Below, piece by piece: positions 52,337-61,479 of a DNA stretch of 64,000 bases. Source of the stretch: Terriglobus roseus DSM 18391 (GTDB taxonomy: Bacteria > Acidobacteriota > Terriglobia > Terriglobales > Acidobacteriaceae). A model generated the notes under the pieces. The model saw nothing but the letters and a program-made list of their open reading frames with translations, did no database searches and had not been told where the DNA came from. Position numbers and translations under genes: made by a program. The DNA lies in contig NC_018014.1 of NCBI RefSeq assembly GCF_000265425.1, positions 4,836,001-4,900,000 of the forward strand, given 5' to 3'. Every line of letters starts with the position of its first letter. Position 1 is the first letter of the stretch.

Positions 52337-53311
52337 ATGAGCCCCACTGCTGCCAATCCGCACGTCTCTCACCCCGGTTCCCTGCTTTCCATTCACGACA
52401 TTTCCCTGGAGCAGATCAGCAGCCTGCTGGCGCTGGCGAACGACCTGGAGGCGATGCCGCACCGTGAGCGCATGGGCCGGCTGGATGGCCGCAAGGTCGC
52501 GCTGCTGTTCTACGAATCGTCGACGCGTACGCGAACTTCATTTGAGCTGGCGGCGAAGTCGCTGGGCGCGATGACGACGCTGGTCAGCGACAAGTCCTCT
52601 TCCATTGAAAAGGGTGAAAGCCTGCATGACACAGGGGTAACGCTGCGTGCGCTGGGTGCCGAGGCGATCATCCTGCGGTCAAACTACAGCGGCGCACCCG
52701 AGGTGCTGGCGCGCTGCACCGGTCTGCCGGTATTGAATGCTGGCGACGGCATGCATGAGCATCCGTCACAGGCGCTGCTGGATCTGCGCACGATGCTGAA
52801 GCGGCTGGGGCTTTCGGAGTCGTTGACGGCCAATACTTTGAACGGCGTGACAGTCGCGATTACGGGCGATGTGCGGCACTCGCGTGTGGCACGGTCGAAT
52901 GCGATGCTGCTGCCGCGGCTTGGCGCGCGCGTGATCCTGTGTGGACCGCCGGAGCTTTGCCCTGTAGAAGCGTTGTCGGTGACTCCGGGTGTTGAGATCG
53001 AGCGCGACTTTGAGAAGGCTCTCTCACAGGCGACCGTGGCCATGATGCTGCGCATTCAGCGCGAGCGGCTGGCAGGCCTGGACATTGATACGGGCGAGTA
53101 CATCGCGGGCTATCAATTAAACGCGGAGCGGCTGGCGCGAACGGCACCGAAGGTTCTGGTGATGCATCCCGGGCCGATGGTGCGTGGACTTGAGATTGAT
53201 TCTGCAGTGGCCGATGGCCCGCAGTCGGCCATTGAAGAGCAGGTCACGCACGGCCTGGCCATACGGATGGCGCTGCTGGACCGTGCCCTGCGACCGGAGA
53301 CAAACGCATGA
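52337..53311 (+). CDS. pyrB: aspartate carbamoyltransferase catalytic subunit
   Basis: PyrB condenses carbamoyl phosphate with aspartate in de novo pyrimidine synthesis. The 324 residues contain the carbamoyl-phosphate site STRTRTSFELA, the VSDKSSSIEKGESLHDT loop, EHPSQALLDLRT (for HPTQ) and VLVMHPGPMVRGLEI at the C-terminus. The ATG at 52337 is right after AGGAG (spacing is short). A longer in-frame start at 52265 would overlap the divergent peptidase gene. It overlaps pyrC by four bases. Confidence 0.96.
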   Translation: MSPTAANPHVSHPGSLLSIHDISLEQISSLLALANDLEAMPHRERMGRLDGRKVALLFYESSTRTRTSFELAAKSLGAMTTLVSDKSSSIEKGESLHDTGVTLRALGAEAIILRSNYSGAPEVLARCTGLPVLNAGDGMHEHPSQALLDLRTMLKRLGLSESLTANTLNGVTVAITGDVRHSRVARSNAMLLPRLGARVILCGPPELCPVEALSVTPGVEIERDFEKALSQATVAMMLRIQRERLAGLDIDTGEYIAGYQLNAERLARTAPKVLVMHPGPMVRGLEIDSAVADGPQSAIEEQVTHGLAIRMALLDRALRPETNA

Positions 53312-54666
53312 GTACGATCCTTCTTCGCGGCGGTTGCATCGTCGATCCTGCCAGCGGTGTGAATGAGTGCGGCGACGTCTTCATCAAGGGCGGAGTGGTG
53401 ACGCAGGTGAACTATTCCGGCCGCGCGGGCGAGCTGGATACCCTTGCGAAGGACACCGATGCGAAGGTAATCGACTGTACAGGTCTGACCATTGCGCCGG
53501 GACTGATCGACATGCACGTTCATCTGCGCGAGCCCGGGCAGACGCATAAGGAGACCATCGCGACTGGCACAAGCGCGGCGGCTGCGGGCGGTGTAACGAC
53601 GGTGGTTGCCATGCCGAATACCGTGCCTGTGACCGATACGGTGGACTGGCTGCGCTTTGTGCAGTCGCCCGAGCGTGGTGCTTCAGCACGTGTGCTGGCG
53701 ATGCCGGCGGCTACGGTCGGCAGCATGGGCGGCGAGTTAACGGACTATGCCGCGCTGGCCGCTGCGGGCGCTGTGGGTTTTACGGATGACGGCAAGCCGG
53801 TGCTGGCGGACAGCATGATGGAGCACGCGCTGATTGCGGCGGCGCGGCTGGGTCTGCCGATCTCGCAGCACGCGGAAGACACGCGGATGACGGTGGGCGC
53901 CAGCATGAACTTTGGCCCGGTCGCGTTTCGGCTGGGGCTGCGTGGCATGCCGATTGAAGCGGAATCGAGCATTGTGGACCGCGACATCGCGCTGCTGGAG
54001 AAGATTGAGCGCGAGCACAAGCTGAAGCCGCATCTACATGTGCAGCATGTCTCGACGGCGAAGGCGCTGGGGTCGATCCGTGCGGCGAAGCAGCGTGGCC
54101 TGCACGTGACGTGCGAGGTTGCGCCGCACCACATTGCGTTTACCGATGAGGCGATCGCCGGCGATGAGGCGCAGCGTTCGCGCCGCTACGATACCCACTT
54201 CAAGATGAATCCGCCGCTGCGTGCTGCGAGCGACCGGGATGCCTGCATCGCCGCGATTCTGGATGGCACGGTAGACGTCATCGCAACAGACCACGCCCCA
54301 CACGCGGAGCATGAGAAGAACGTGGAGTTTGAGCGCGCCCCGAACGGCATTACCGGGTTGGAGACGGCGCTCGGTGCCTCCCTGCGCATTCTGCACGGCG
54401 AGCACGGCATGTCGTTGATGAAGGTTCTGGCGCTCTTCACGTCGGCGCCCGCACAGAAGTTTCGGCTGCGGGAGCTGGGTCATGATGTGGGTCGCATTGC
54501 GGTAGGCTCTCCTGCGGACCTGGTGGTCTTCAACGCTGCGACGGAGTGGTCCTACGATGTGACAACGACGCGCTCGAAGTCAAAGAACACGCCGTTTCAG
54601 GGTGCGCCGATGCTTGGCCGGATTGCAGTCACACTCGTGGATGGAGTCGTTCGCTTCACGGCTTAG
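53308..54666 (+). CDS. pyrC: dihydroorotase, class I
   Basis: PyrC cyclises carbamoyl-aspartate to dihydroorotate. The 452 residues match the long class I form. Metal-site motifs are IDMHVHLREPG (His-x-His), the lysine position replaced in EHALIAAARLGLPISQHAED, HLHVQHVSTAKAL and DVIATDHAPH (metal-binding Asp). It begins within the pyrB stop (ATGA), so the two are translationally coupled. A small GCCTG/CAGGC hairpin follows the stop, too weak to be sure of termination. Confidence 0.95.
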   Translation: MSTILLRGGCIVDPASGVNECGDVFIKGGVVTQVNYSGRAGELDTLAKDTDAKVIDCTGLTIAPGLIDMHVHLREPGQTHKETIATGTSAAAAGGVTTVVAMPNTVPVTDTVDWLRFVQSPERGASARVLAMPAATVGSMGGELTDYAALAAAGAVGFTDDGKPVLADSMMEHALIAAARLGLPISQHAEDTRMTVGASMNFGPVAFRLGLRGMPIEAESSIVDRDIALLEKIEREHKLKPHLHVQHVSTAKALGSIRAAKQRGLHVTCEVAPHHIAFTDEAIAGDEAQRSRRYDTHFKMNPPLRAASDRDACIAAILDGTVDVIATDHAPHAEHEKNVEFERAPNGITGLETALGASLRILHGEHGMSLMKVLALFTSAPAQKFRLRELGHDVGRIAVGSPADLVVFNAATEWSYDVTTTRSKSKNTPFQGAPMLGRIAVTLVDGVVRFTA

Positions 54667-54827
54667 GCCTGTTGCAGGCTTCACTTGCCGCATCGACGTC
54701 GCGCTGCGTGAACAAAATTATCAGCAAACTTCACTGTGTCGGGCAGCGTTCGTTTTCTTGCGCAGCATCCCAAGCCCAGGTCGAGAATCCACGCCAGCTT
54801 AGGCGCGGTTCTCCCTGGAGGAACGAC

Positions 54828-55853
54828 ATGGTCTCTCGGAACACTTTTCTGTCTATGAATTCGTGGAAGCGGCCGGTTGCTGCGCTGTCGTTGGTGGTGT
54901 GTCTAGCTACCGGTTGCACCAAGCAGCAGAGTGCCATCGATGCCGCGAAGAAGGATGTTGTCGCGACCGGACAGCCGGAAGAGGTCGTCTATGTCGACGG
55001 TGCGGGCAACACAACGCTGACCATGGTGAATGCGCCGGCACCCGGTACGACCCAGCCGACGATGGTGCAGACCACCGCTCCCGCAGGGACGCAGACCGTG
55101 GGTCTGCCTGACTGGAGCAACGGCCAGCATCCTCAGCCGCGGCATGCAGCCCGGTACCGTTCCCCCGGAGTCATCCTGCAGGCCGCAGAGCCGGCCGAGC
55201 CCGGCACCGCAATGGATCCGAATGCGCGACCGTACAGCGCCGCGGTAGCGCCGGGCGCGGATAACGCAACCAACGGCGCATACGCGCCGCCCGCCAACTT
55301 TGTGCCGACCGATGTCACGATTCCAGCCGGTACCGGCCTGGCGATCCGCATCAATCAGCGCATCGATGTGAAGCACACGGCGCCGGGCGAGCGCTTCACT
55401 GGCGTGCTCGCCGAAAGCGTCTCGCGCGACGGCAAGGTGATTCTGCCGCGCGGCACCAACGTGCGTGGCGTCGTGGATGCGGCGCATCGCCGCGGCCACT
55501 TCAAAGGCCGCTCGATCCTCGAGCTGCGCCTGACCTCGATCGTCTTCAACGGCAAGACCTATCCCTTGGAGACGGCTGATTTTGTCGCGAGCAAGAAGGG
55601 CAAGGGCAAGCGTACGGCCGGCTTCATTGGCGGCACAGCCGGCCTGGGCATGCTGGTAGGCGGACTCGCCACGGGCGGCGTTGGCCTGGCGGTCGGCGGA
55701 CTCGCCGGCGGCGGTCTGGGTACCTTGCTCGCCGGTACAACGGGCAATCGGGACATCGTGATCCCCGCGGAGTCGCTGGTACGCTTCCGCCTGGAAGACA
55801 GCCTGACCGTGCAGCCTGCGGACAACGGCGCGGCACAGGTCGCCGAGCGGTAG
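54828..55853 (+). CDS. large hypothetical lipoprotein
   Basis: The 341-residue product has a lipoprotein signal ending VCLATGC (Cys30). An Ala/Pro/Thr/Gln-rich region (residues ~60-165) follows. A beta-rich domain (~170-255) then has TIPAGTGLAIRINQRIDVKHTAPGERFTGVLAES and GKVILPRGTNVRGVVDAAHRRG, resembling the TrbI/VirB10-like C-terminal fold found in many acidobacterial proteins. A glycine-rich hydrophobic stretch at 265-300 could be membrane-embedded. GGAGG lies 6 bases before the ATG. Function unknown; it ends at a strong convergent hairpin. Confidence 0.78.
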   Translation: MVSRNTFLSMNSWKRPVAALSLVVCLATGCTKQQSAIDAAKKDVVATGQPEEVVYVDGAGNTTLTMVNAPAPGTTQPTMVQTTAPAGTQTVGLPDWSNGQHPQPRHAARYRSPGVILQAAEPAEPGTAMDPNARPYSAAVAPGADNATNGAYAPPANFVPTDVTIPAGTGLAIRINQRIDVKHTAPGERFTGVLAESVSRDGKVILPRGTNVRGVVDAAHRRGHFKGRSILELRLTSIVFNGKTYPLETADFVASKKGKGKRTAGFIGGTAGLGMLVGGLATGGVGLAVGGLAGGGLGTLLAGTTGNRDIVIPAESLVRFRLEDSLTVQPADNGAAQVAER

Positions 55854-55872
55854 TTATCGCTTGAAACAAAGC

Positions 55873-55900
55873 GAAAGGGCAGCCTGCGGGCTGCCCTTTC
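55873..55900. terminator. bidirectional hairpin before the DNA ligase stop
   Basis: A perfect 12-bp stem GAAAGGGCAGCC/GGCTGCCCTTTC with a TGCG loop separates the convergent lipoprotein and DNA ligase genes. Confidence 0.88.
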
Positions 55901-57846
55901 TATGGCTCGACCGAGCTATCTGCAGGCTTGTCTGGCTGAGACTGGTAAATCTCCTCCACGCGCTCCAGCGTGTCGATCTCCTCGGGCGGCTTGTCCTGCC
56001 GGATCTGCACAATGCGCGGAAACCGCAGCGCAAAACCACTGGCATGGCGCTCACTGCGCATGATGTTGTTGAAGGCGATCTCGAGAACGACAAGCGGCTC
56101 GACCGTGCGGAAGTGACCGTTGTCTTCGAGCGTGTGCGCCTTGCACCACTCGGTGAGTTCAACGATCTCGACATCCGTCAGCCCGCCATACGCCTTGCCC
56201 ACGTTGAGCAGCGATCCTTCCGGCCCGCGGATCGCAAACGTGTAGTCGGAGAGCAGTTGCGAACGGCGTCCGCTGCCGTACTCAGCACCGGTGATAACAA
56301 CGTCCAATGTGTCGAGCGTCCGCTTCAGCTTCATCCAGCTAAGACCCCGACGGCCAGGCTGGTAGAGCGACTCGCTTGCCTTGATCATCACGCCTTCATT
56401 GCCGCGGTCGCGCGCTGCCACGTAGACAGAATCCAGTTCCTCCGCGGAGTGCGCCTCGACGACCTGCGACAACTTCAGCCGCTGCTCCCCGTCTGGCGCA
56501 AGCGCAACATCCTCAGAAAAAAGGCCGCCCGAGGGCAAGGATGGGGCTAGTTCCAGCGGCGAACTGGTAACCGCCCGAACCTTTTCGGCGAGCGCCTCCA
56601 GACGGTGGCGGCGTTCCCGCATTGGCAGTTCCAGCAGCAGTTCGCCACCCGCAAAGAGCAGATCGAACGCCATGAAGACGACCGGTGTGCTCACCCGAAT
56701 GTCATTCGACACACGCTTGCGGCCGATGCGCGGCGACAGCACCGCAAACGGCAGCGCACGGTCTGCTCGCACATCCCACGCCAGCAGTTCGCCGTCCAGG
56801 ATCACACCCTGCTCATCCCCATGCAGCACCGCAGAATCGATGCGCCCAAATGCCTCGACGATCTCCGGATAACTCGCCGTCACATCCTCGCGATTACGCG
56901 AGTACAGCGCCACGCGGCCCGGCTGCGAAGCATCCCCGCAGTGCAACTGCACACGCATGCCGTCGAACTTGTCTTCGACCTGTGCACTTAGGCGGATGGC
57001 CGCAACCGGCACGTGCTCCACCGCAGGATCCTCAAGCGCCGACTCATCCTCTTCCACAATGTGCGGCTTCGGTTCTGCCTCACTCGCGGGCGCGGCAGAG
57101 ATGTCCGCATCGCGCGCCGCATCGGGCTTGGAGGCGAAGCGCTTCACGGCGTCCGCTGCTGTCTCCACCGGCGAAGCGAGCATGAATCCCAGCGGATGGA
57201 AGAGACGCATCCGTGCCTCGCCCAGCGTCCCTTCAAAGGCCATGCGTGTAGCGCGAGACAGGTCCGCCTCCAGCATGACGGCGTTGCGCAAAGTGGGCAG
57301 CGGCTGTTCACTGGCAACGGCGATCGCCTCTTCAATCAGCGCCTGCTTCACGCCAATTCGCATATCGCCATTGATAAGTTTGATCAGGTACTTTGCCTCA
57401 ATCGGCGAGCAACGGCGCAGCAGATCTGCAAGGATGCCCTGCCGCGCGGCCGTCGTCTTCGCTGCGGGAATCGCCGCAAAGGCAGTTTCGATCTCGCGCA
57501 ACGTCAGCGTGGGTTCCGGTGCGTGCCCAAGCTCTGCAAACAGATCGCCCGCAGCGGCACCCAAATCGCCATGCCGCCGCCAAGCCGCGTTGAACTGCGC
57601 CTCGGTCGGCTTCACGATCTCGCGAATCGTCTTCGACAGCACCGCGCCGCCCAGGTTCAGCTTGCGCGTGTCAGCCTCACTGAACGGTTCGCCGGAGAGA
57701 TAGAGCGCGAACAGCCCTGCGTCATGCGTGTCACCCGTATCGCGCGCCGCAACGATGCCCGTAGCAATGGCCGCACGCTTCTTCAGCTTGCTGGAAGTAG
57801 CGGCAAGCTCATCGGCAAGCTGTGCGAGTTGATGAAAGAAAGCCAT
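55900..57846 (-). CDS. ATP-dependent DNA ligase
   Basis: The 648 residues match a bacterial ATP-dependent ligase of the LigB/Lig1-like type. The N-terminal DNA_ligase_A_N-like region (to ~200) carries LKKRAAIATGIVAARDTGD. The nucleotidyltransferase core has the adenylation lysine in VEDKFDGMRVQLH, then ILDGELLAWDV and EGVMIKASESLYQPGRRG. The OB-fold C-terminus follows. No LigD polymerase or Ku gene is in the window. I start at the ATG at 57846 (MAFFHQLAQL); upstream in-frame sequence is antisense to the toxin-antitoxin genes. Function: nick sealing in repair, probably non-replicative. Confidence 0.92.
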   Translation of the reverse strand: MAFFHQLAQLADELAATSSKLKKRAAIATGIVAARDTGDTHDAGLFALYLSGEPFSEADTRKLNLGGAVLSKTIREIVKPTEAQFNAAWRRHGDLGAAAGDLFAELGHAPEPTLTLREIETAFAAIPAAKTTAARQGILADLLRRCSPIEAKYLIKLINGDMRIGVKQALIEEAIAVASEQPLPTLRNAVMLEADLSRATRMAFEGTLGEARMRLFHPLGFMLASPVETAADAVKRFASKPDAARDADISAAPASEAEPKPHIVEEDESALEDPAVEHVPVAAIRLSAQVEDKFDGMRVQLHCGDASQPGRVALYSRNREDVTASYPEIVEAFGRIDSAVLHGDEQGVILDGELLAWDVRADRALPFAVLSPRIGRKRVSNDIRVSTPVVFMAFDLLFAGGELLLELPMRERRHRLEALAEKVRAVTSSPLELAPSLPSGGLFSEDVALAPDGEQRLKLSQVVEAHSAEELDSVYVAARDRGNEGVMIKASESLYQPGRRGLSWMKLKRTLDTLDVVITGAEYGSGRRSQLLSDYTFAIRGPEGSLLNVGKAYGGLTDVEIVELTEWCKAHTLEDNGHFRTVEPLVVLEIAFNNIMRSERHASGFALRFPRIVQIRQDKPPEEIDTLERVEEIYQSQPDKPADSSVEP

Positions 57847-57925
57847 GGCTCTAAAGCAGATGCGAAATATGCGCTGCGAGTTTTGGATTAGACTGCTGTC
57901 AGCTTCGCCAGATGGAGGTTCCGAC

Positions 57926-58204
57926 ATGGAGAACCGCACTAAGGTCGAACTCGATTCGAAGATGCAGGAGATCGTCGATCTTGCAACGCAGGCTCGCTTA
58001 GGCAAGGATGCGGGGGAGATCGTGCGCCTTGCGCTTGAGGACTGGTGGGGCAACCGTTTGATCGAGTCCATCGGACAAGATGAAGTAAAACGCATCCTGG
58101 AAGAAGCCGTGGCCGATACCCGTCCCGGATTGTCGCCCGACGTCGTATTTGCCGAACTGCGAACCGAACTGAAAAGAGATCTGAAGCGTGCCGATGCGGC
58201 TTGA
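57926..58204 (+). CDS. antitoxin of the first type II toxin-antitoxin pair
   Basis: The 92-residue protein starts MENRTKVELDSKMQEIVDLATQ from an ATG with GGAGG five bases upstream. An N-terminal ribbon-helix-helix-like segment (residues ~5-50) is followed by a charged helical C-terminus (EDEVKRILEEAVADTRPG, ELRTELKRDLKR). I assign it as an antitoxin because the next gene is ParE-like and overlaps it by up to 17 bases. No HTH of another class is seen. It is divergent from the DNA ligase gene. Confidence 0.8.
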   Translation: MENRTKVELDSKMQEIVDLATQARLGKDAGEIVRLALEDWWGNRLIESIGQDEVKRILEEAVADTRPGLSPDVVFAELRTELKRDLKRADAA

Positions 58205-58481
58205 GATTTCGCCGCTGGCAGTACTGGACGTCCGGAGGATCGCCAAAAACATCGCGAAGGATAAGCCGCTCGCCGCGATGCGCTGGGTAGACATGATCGA
58301 GAGCGAGTTTCTCGTCATTTTGAACTCCCCGCTTGCCTTTCCTCTGACACATCTCTCGCCGTCAGGTTTTCGAAAGCGTAACGTTGGGCAGTACATCATC
58401 TTCTTCCGTGCCCTAGGCGACGTCGTCCGCATCGAGCGCGTGATGCACGGTATGCGCGACCTGCCTGCGCACGTGAAATAG
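58188..58481 (+). CDS. RelE/ParE-family toxin, first pair
   Basis: The 97 residues fit the RelE/ParE toxin superfamily: MRLEISPLAVLDVRRIAKNIAKDKPLAAMRWVDMIE, then RKRNVGQYIIFFRALGDVVRIERVMHGMRDL. The C-terminal VRIERVMHGMRD is typical of ParE. A GTG at 58188 or ATG at 58194 could start it; either overlaps the antitoxin frame (17 or 11 bases), giving coupled translation. ParE types target DNA gyrase, whereas RelE types cleave mRNA; which applies is not known. Confidence 0.87.
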   Translation: MPMRLEISPLAVLDVRRIAKNIAKDKPLAAMRWVDMIESEFLVILNSPLAFPLTHLSPSGFRKRNVGQYIIFFRALGDVVRIERVMHGMRDLPAHVK

Positions 58482-58528
58482 ACGGAACCTGCGACACCGG
58501 ATACGCGTATGAAGCTGAGGAGGATCTC

Positions 58529-58720
58529 GTGCTCAAACTCCTGCTGTTCTGCGTTCTGTTCGTTCTCTGCTGGCCGCTCGCGCTGGTCGCCCTGGTCCTG
58601 TACCCCATCGTCTGGCTGCTTCTGCTGCCCTTCCGCATCGTCGGCATCGCGGTCGACGGCGTGCTGGAGCTGATCTCGGCGCTGTTTACCCTGCCGGTGC
58701 GCCTGATCCGCGCTATTTAA
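58529..58720 (+). CDS. small hydrophobic membrane protein
   Basis: The 63-residue protein is almost wholly hydrophobic, with MLKLLLFCVLFVLCWPLALVALVLYPIVWLLLLPFRIVGIAV forming one long or two short membrane spans, and a basic C-terminal tail (LPVRLIRAI). It starts at a GTG with GAGGA 6 bases upstream, 47 bases after the first toxin gene. I do not recognise it. It could be an independent small protein or a third member of the toxin-antitoxin operon. Confidence 0.6.
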   Translation: MLKLLLFCVLFVLCWPLALVALVLYPIVWLLLLPFRIVGIAVDGVLELISALFTLPVRLIRAI

Positions 58721-58989
58721 GCGGCTGGCGCTCCGGTGCCCTCGCGTCGCAGGAGCGGCACATTTCCGCGCCCCTGGGTCGCGATGCATCGCGCGGCACG
58801 CGCTATCATCGAATAAGAGTCATGTTGCGCGCCCTGTCCAATTCGGTGAATTCCTCCCGCTCTGCGGCCGCACGCCTCGGCTTTGCCTAGCTACGTCTCC
58901 TTGACGCAGCCGCGCGTCTTTCGCGCACACCTTCGCTTCCCAAAATCTGATTTGTGACTGCCCTGCCCACCGCAGGAGGAGATTCGCCC
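58721..58989. other. intergenic region upstream of prfA
   Basis: This ~270-base gap contains a 22-codon open frame (58822-58890) that may be a leader or chance. An AGGAGGAG ribosome-binding site (58974-58981) lies just before prfA. No repeat, hairpin or promoter could be named with confidence. Confidence 0.5.
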
Positions 58990-60063
58990 ATGTTCGACCG
59001 CCTGGAACAACTGGAAGACCGCTACAAAGAACTCGAAGTAGAACTCTCTGACCCTGCTCTCGTCTCCGACCAGCAGCGCTACCAGAAGATCACCAAGCAG
59101 CACCGCGATATGGAACCCGTCATCGAACGCTTCCGCGAGTACAAGCGCGTCGCCGCGGGTATCGCCGATGCGAAGGCCATGATGTCCGAGGACGATGAGG
59201 ACATGCGCTCCATGGCGCAGGAAGAACTCTCCGGTCTCGAACCGCGTCTGCTCGAAGTCGAGGAGCAGTTGAAGATCATGCTGCTGCCCAAGGATCCCAA
59301 CGACGACAAGAACGTCGTGCTCGAAATCCGCGCGGCCACCGGCGGCGACGAGGCTTCACTCTTCGCCGGCGAGGTCTTCCGCATGTACCTGCGTTACGCT
59401 GAGCAGCACCGCTGGAAGGTCCAGATCCTCTCTGAGACCGAATCGACCGTGGGCGGCATGAAGGACGTGACCGCACTGATCGAAGGCGACCGCGTCTACT
59501 CCTCTTTGAAGTATGAGAGCGGTGTGCACCGCGTGCAGCGTGTGCCCGCAACCGAGACGCAGGGTCGCGTTCACACCAGTGCCATCACCGTCGCCGTCCT
59601 GCCTGAAGCAGAGGAAGTAGACGTGAAGATCGAACAGAAGGATCTTCGCATCGATACCTTCTGTTCATCAGGTCCCGGCGGTCAGTCCGTGAATACGACT
59701 TACTCGGCAATCCGAATTACGCACTTACCCACCAATACGGTAGTAAGTTGCCAGGATGAAAAGTCGCAGATCAAGAATCGCGAGAAGGCCATGCGCGTTC
59801 TACGTTCGCGCCTCTACGAAGTCGAGATGGAAAAGCAGCACCAGTTGCAGGCGACCGCTCGTAAGTCGCAGGTAGGCACGGGCGATCGCAGCGAAAAGAT
59901 CCGCACTTACAACTTCCCGCAGAACCGCTTTACCGACCATCGCATCGGACTTACCCTGCACCAGTTGGAATATGTGATGGAAGGCAAGCTGCAGCCGGTG
60001 ATCGACGCACTGATCGCGCACGATACGAACGAACGCCTGAAGGCGGAAGCGGTGGCGGCGTAA
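58990..60063 (+). CDS. prfA: peptide chain release factor 1
   Basis: RF1 terminates translation at UAA and UAG. The 357 residues carry the tripeptide PAT in [17 protein letters not shown] (RF1-type PxT, not the RF2 SPF) and the peptidyl-hydrolysis motif [18 protein letters not shown]. The N-terminal coiled coil ([19 protein letters not shown]) and C-terminal [20 protein letters not shown] are typical. An AGGAGGAG site lies eight bases before the ATG. prmC follows immediately (two bases), the classical arrangement since PrmC methylates the GGQ glutamine. Confidence 0.97.
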   Translation: MFDRLEQLEDRYKELEVELSDPALVSDQQRYQKITKQHRDMEPVIERFREYKRVAAGIADAKAMMSEDDEDMRSMAQEELSGLEPRLLEVEEQLKIMLLPKDPNDDKNVVLEIRAATGGDEASLFAGEVFRMYLRYAEQHRWKVQILSETESTVGGMKDVTALIEGDRVYSSLKYESGVHRVQRVPATETQGRVHTSAITVAVLPEAEEVDVKIEQKDLRIDTFCSSGPGGQSVNTTYSAIRITHLPTNTVVSCQDEKSQIKNREKAMRVLRSRLYEVEMEKQHQLQATARKSQVGTGDRSEKIRTYNFPQNRFTDHRIGLTLHQLEYVMEGKLQPVIDALIAHDTNERLKAEAVAA

Positions 60064-60065
60064 GC

Positions 60066-60944
60066 ATGCACGATCCTCTTACGATAAAGGGCGCCACGGT
60101 TCAGTCTGCACTGCGCTTCGGCACGGCGCGGCTTGAGATGAGCGACGATCTGCGTGAGAACGCGGCACGCGACGCACAGCAGATCCTGGAGATTGCAACG
60201 GGCCTGACGCGCGTGCAGATGATGGCACAGCCGGATCGTCCCCTGCGTGAAGAAGAGGCCGGCGCATTTCAGGGCATGATTGCGCAACGCCGTGGCGCGG
60301 TGCCAATTCAGCACCTGCGCGGATCGCAGGAGTTCTTCGGGCGCGACTTCTTCGTCTCGCCCGATGTGCTGATTCCGCGGCCCGAGACCGAGCACATCAT
60401 TGAAGAGGTGCTGAGGCTCTACCCCGATCGCAACGCTCCGCTGAAGATTGTGGATGTCGGCACGGGCAGCGGCATCCTGGCGATCACGCTGGCGCTGGAG
60501 TATCCGCAGAGCACCGTCACTGCGCTCGACATCTCTCCGGTCGCACTCCGCGAGGCGCGTGCCAATGCCGCACGTCTGGGCGCGGATCGCGTCGTCTTCC
60601 TCGAGTCCGATCTGATGGCTGCGGTTGCCGAAGAGACCTTCGACCTGATCGTCTCAAACCCGCCCTACATTCCTCAGCACGAAGCTTCGACGCTGCATCG
60701 GCAGGTATTGAACCACGAGCCTCACCTTGCACTCTTCGGCGGCGCGGATGGTCTCGATGTTCTGCGGCGACTGATCCCTCAAGCATCGCAGCGCCTCGTT
60801 CCCGGTGGGTGGCTGCTGCTGGAAACCGCCGGCCGCAGCGCCGGTCTTGACGACCTTCTGAAAGGCTGGAAGGATCAGCACTACGTTCGCGATCTACAGG
60901 ATATTGAGCGCATCGCTTGTCTACGGGCGCCGATCTCGCAGTAG
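60066..60944 (+). CDS. prmC: release-factor glutamine methyltransferase PrmC
   Basis: PrmC methylates the GGQ glutamine of RF1 and RF2 with S-adenosylmethionine. The 292 residues hold an N-terminal helical domain, SREFFGRDFF-like QEFFGRDFFVSPDVLIPRPETEHIIEEVL, SAM motif IVDVGTGSGILAITLALEYP and the catalytic NPPYIPQHE. It starts two bases after the prfA stop and is therefore likely to be translated from the same mRNA. A short intergenic run precedes the next toxin-antitoxin pair. Confidence 0.95.
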   Translation: MHDPLTIKGATVQSALRFGTARLEMSDDLRENAARDAQQILEIATGLTRVQMMAQPDRPLREEEAGAFQGMIAQRRGAVPIQHLRGSQEFFGRDFFVSPDVLIPRPETEHIIEEVLRLYPDRNAPLKIVDVGTGSGILAITLALEYPQSTVTALDISPVALREARANAARLGADRVVFLESDLMAAVAEETFDLIVSNPPYIPQHEASTLHRQVLNHEPHLALFGGADGLDVLRRLIPQASQRLVPGGWLLLETAGRSAGLDDLLKGWKDQHYVRDLQDIERIACLRAPISQ

Positions 60945-60966
60945 AATCCCACCACGGAGACTGCTC

Positions 60967-61176
60967 ATGACAATCGAACTCGAGCCGGCGTTGGAAGAAG
61001 CACTCGAACGCTACGTGACTGCCAGCGGCGTCACTCGCGAACGCGCAGTTGCCAACGCTTTGCATGAGTTTCTGGACGACCGCGAAGATTACGAACGCGC
61101 AGCGGCTGCCGTCGCCAAGGGTGGCCAAACCTTCACACTCGTTCAGGTCAGGGAACAACTTGGCTTGGACGATTGA
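60967..61176 (+). CDS. antitoxin of the second type II pair
   Basis: The 69-residue protein starts MTIELEPALEEALERYVTASGVTRERAVANALHEFLDD. The N-terminal strand and two helices fit a ribbon-helix-helix antitoxin; the rest (AAAAVAKGGQTFTLVQVREQLGLDD) is the toxin-binding tail. It is 22 bases after prmC. The following toxin gene overlaps its end by 17 bases when started at the TTG, as in the first pair. Confidence 0.83.
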   Translation: MTIELEPALEEALERYVTASGVTRERAVANALHEFLDDREDYERAAAAVAKGGQTFTLVQVREQLGLDD

Positions 61177-61426
61177 GTTTCAGGCGGACGCTGTACGACA
61201 GTTAAGTAAACTGGATCGCCAGTGGCAACGCCGGATCACAGCATACCTTCAGGATGAGATTGCTCCTCTTGATGACCCGAAGCTTCACGGCCATGCGCTG
61301 GTTGGTCCCTTGCAAGGTCTGTGGCGCTATCGAGTCGCAGACTATCGCATCCTGTGCCAATTGCAGCAGGAAAGCCTGGTGGTTCTTGTCGTCGAAGTCG
61401 TGCATCGCGCCAAAGCTTATCGGTAA
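61160..61426 (+). CDS. RelE-family toxin, second pair
   Basis: This 88-residue toxin has LAWTIEFQADAVRQLSKLDRQWQRRITAYLQDEI, then HGHALVGPLQGLWRYRVADYRILCQLQQESLVVLVVEVVHRAKAYR, close to the RelE mRNA-interferase layout (basic RYRVADYRIL and C-terminal HRAKAYR). I start at a TTG (61160) with AGGGA about six bases upstream, inside the antitoxin frame. RelE-type toxins cleave mRNA in the ribosomal A site; that activity is inferred from the family. Confidence 0.88.
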   Translation: MAWTIEFQADAVRQLSKLDRQWQRRITAYLQDEIAPLDDPKLHGHALVGPLQGLWRYRVADYRILCQLQQESLVVLVVEVVHRAKAYR

Positions 61427-61479
61427 GTGACTTACCGTGCAGGCTGTGAGTAACGTTTAGCCAATTGACGGAGTCTTCC

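Noticed and set aside
58822-58890. 22-codon possible leader peptide before prfA
   Set aside because: No ribosome-binding site or attenuator structure was visible and the peptide has no residue bias expected of a leader.
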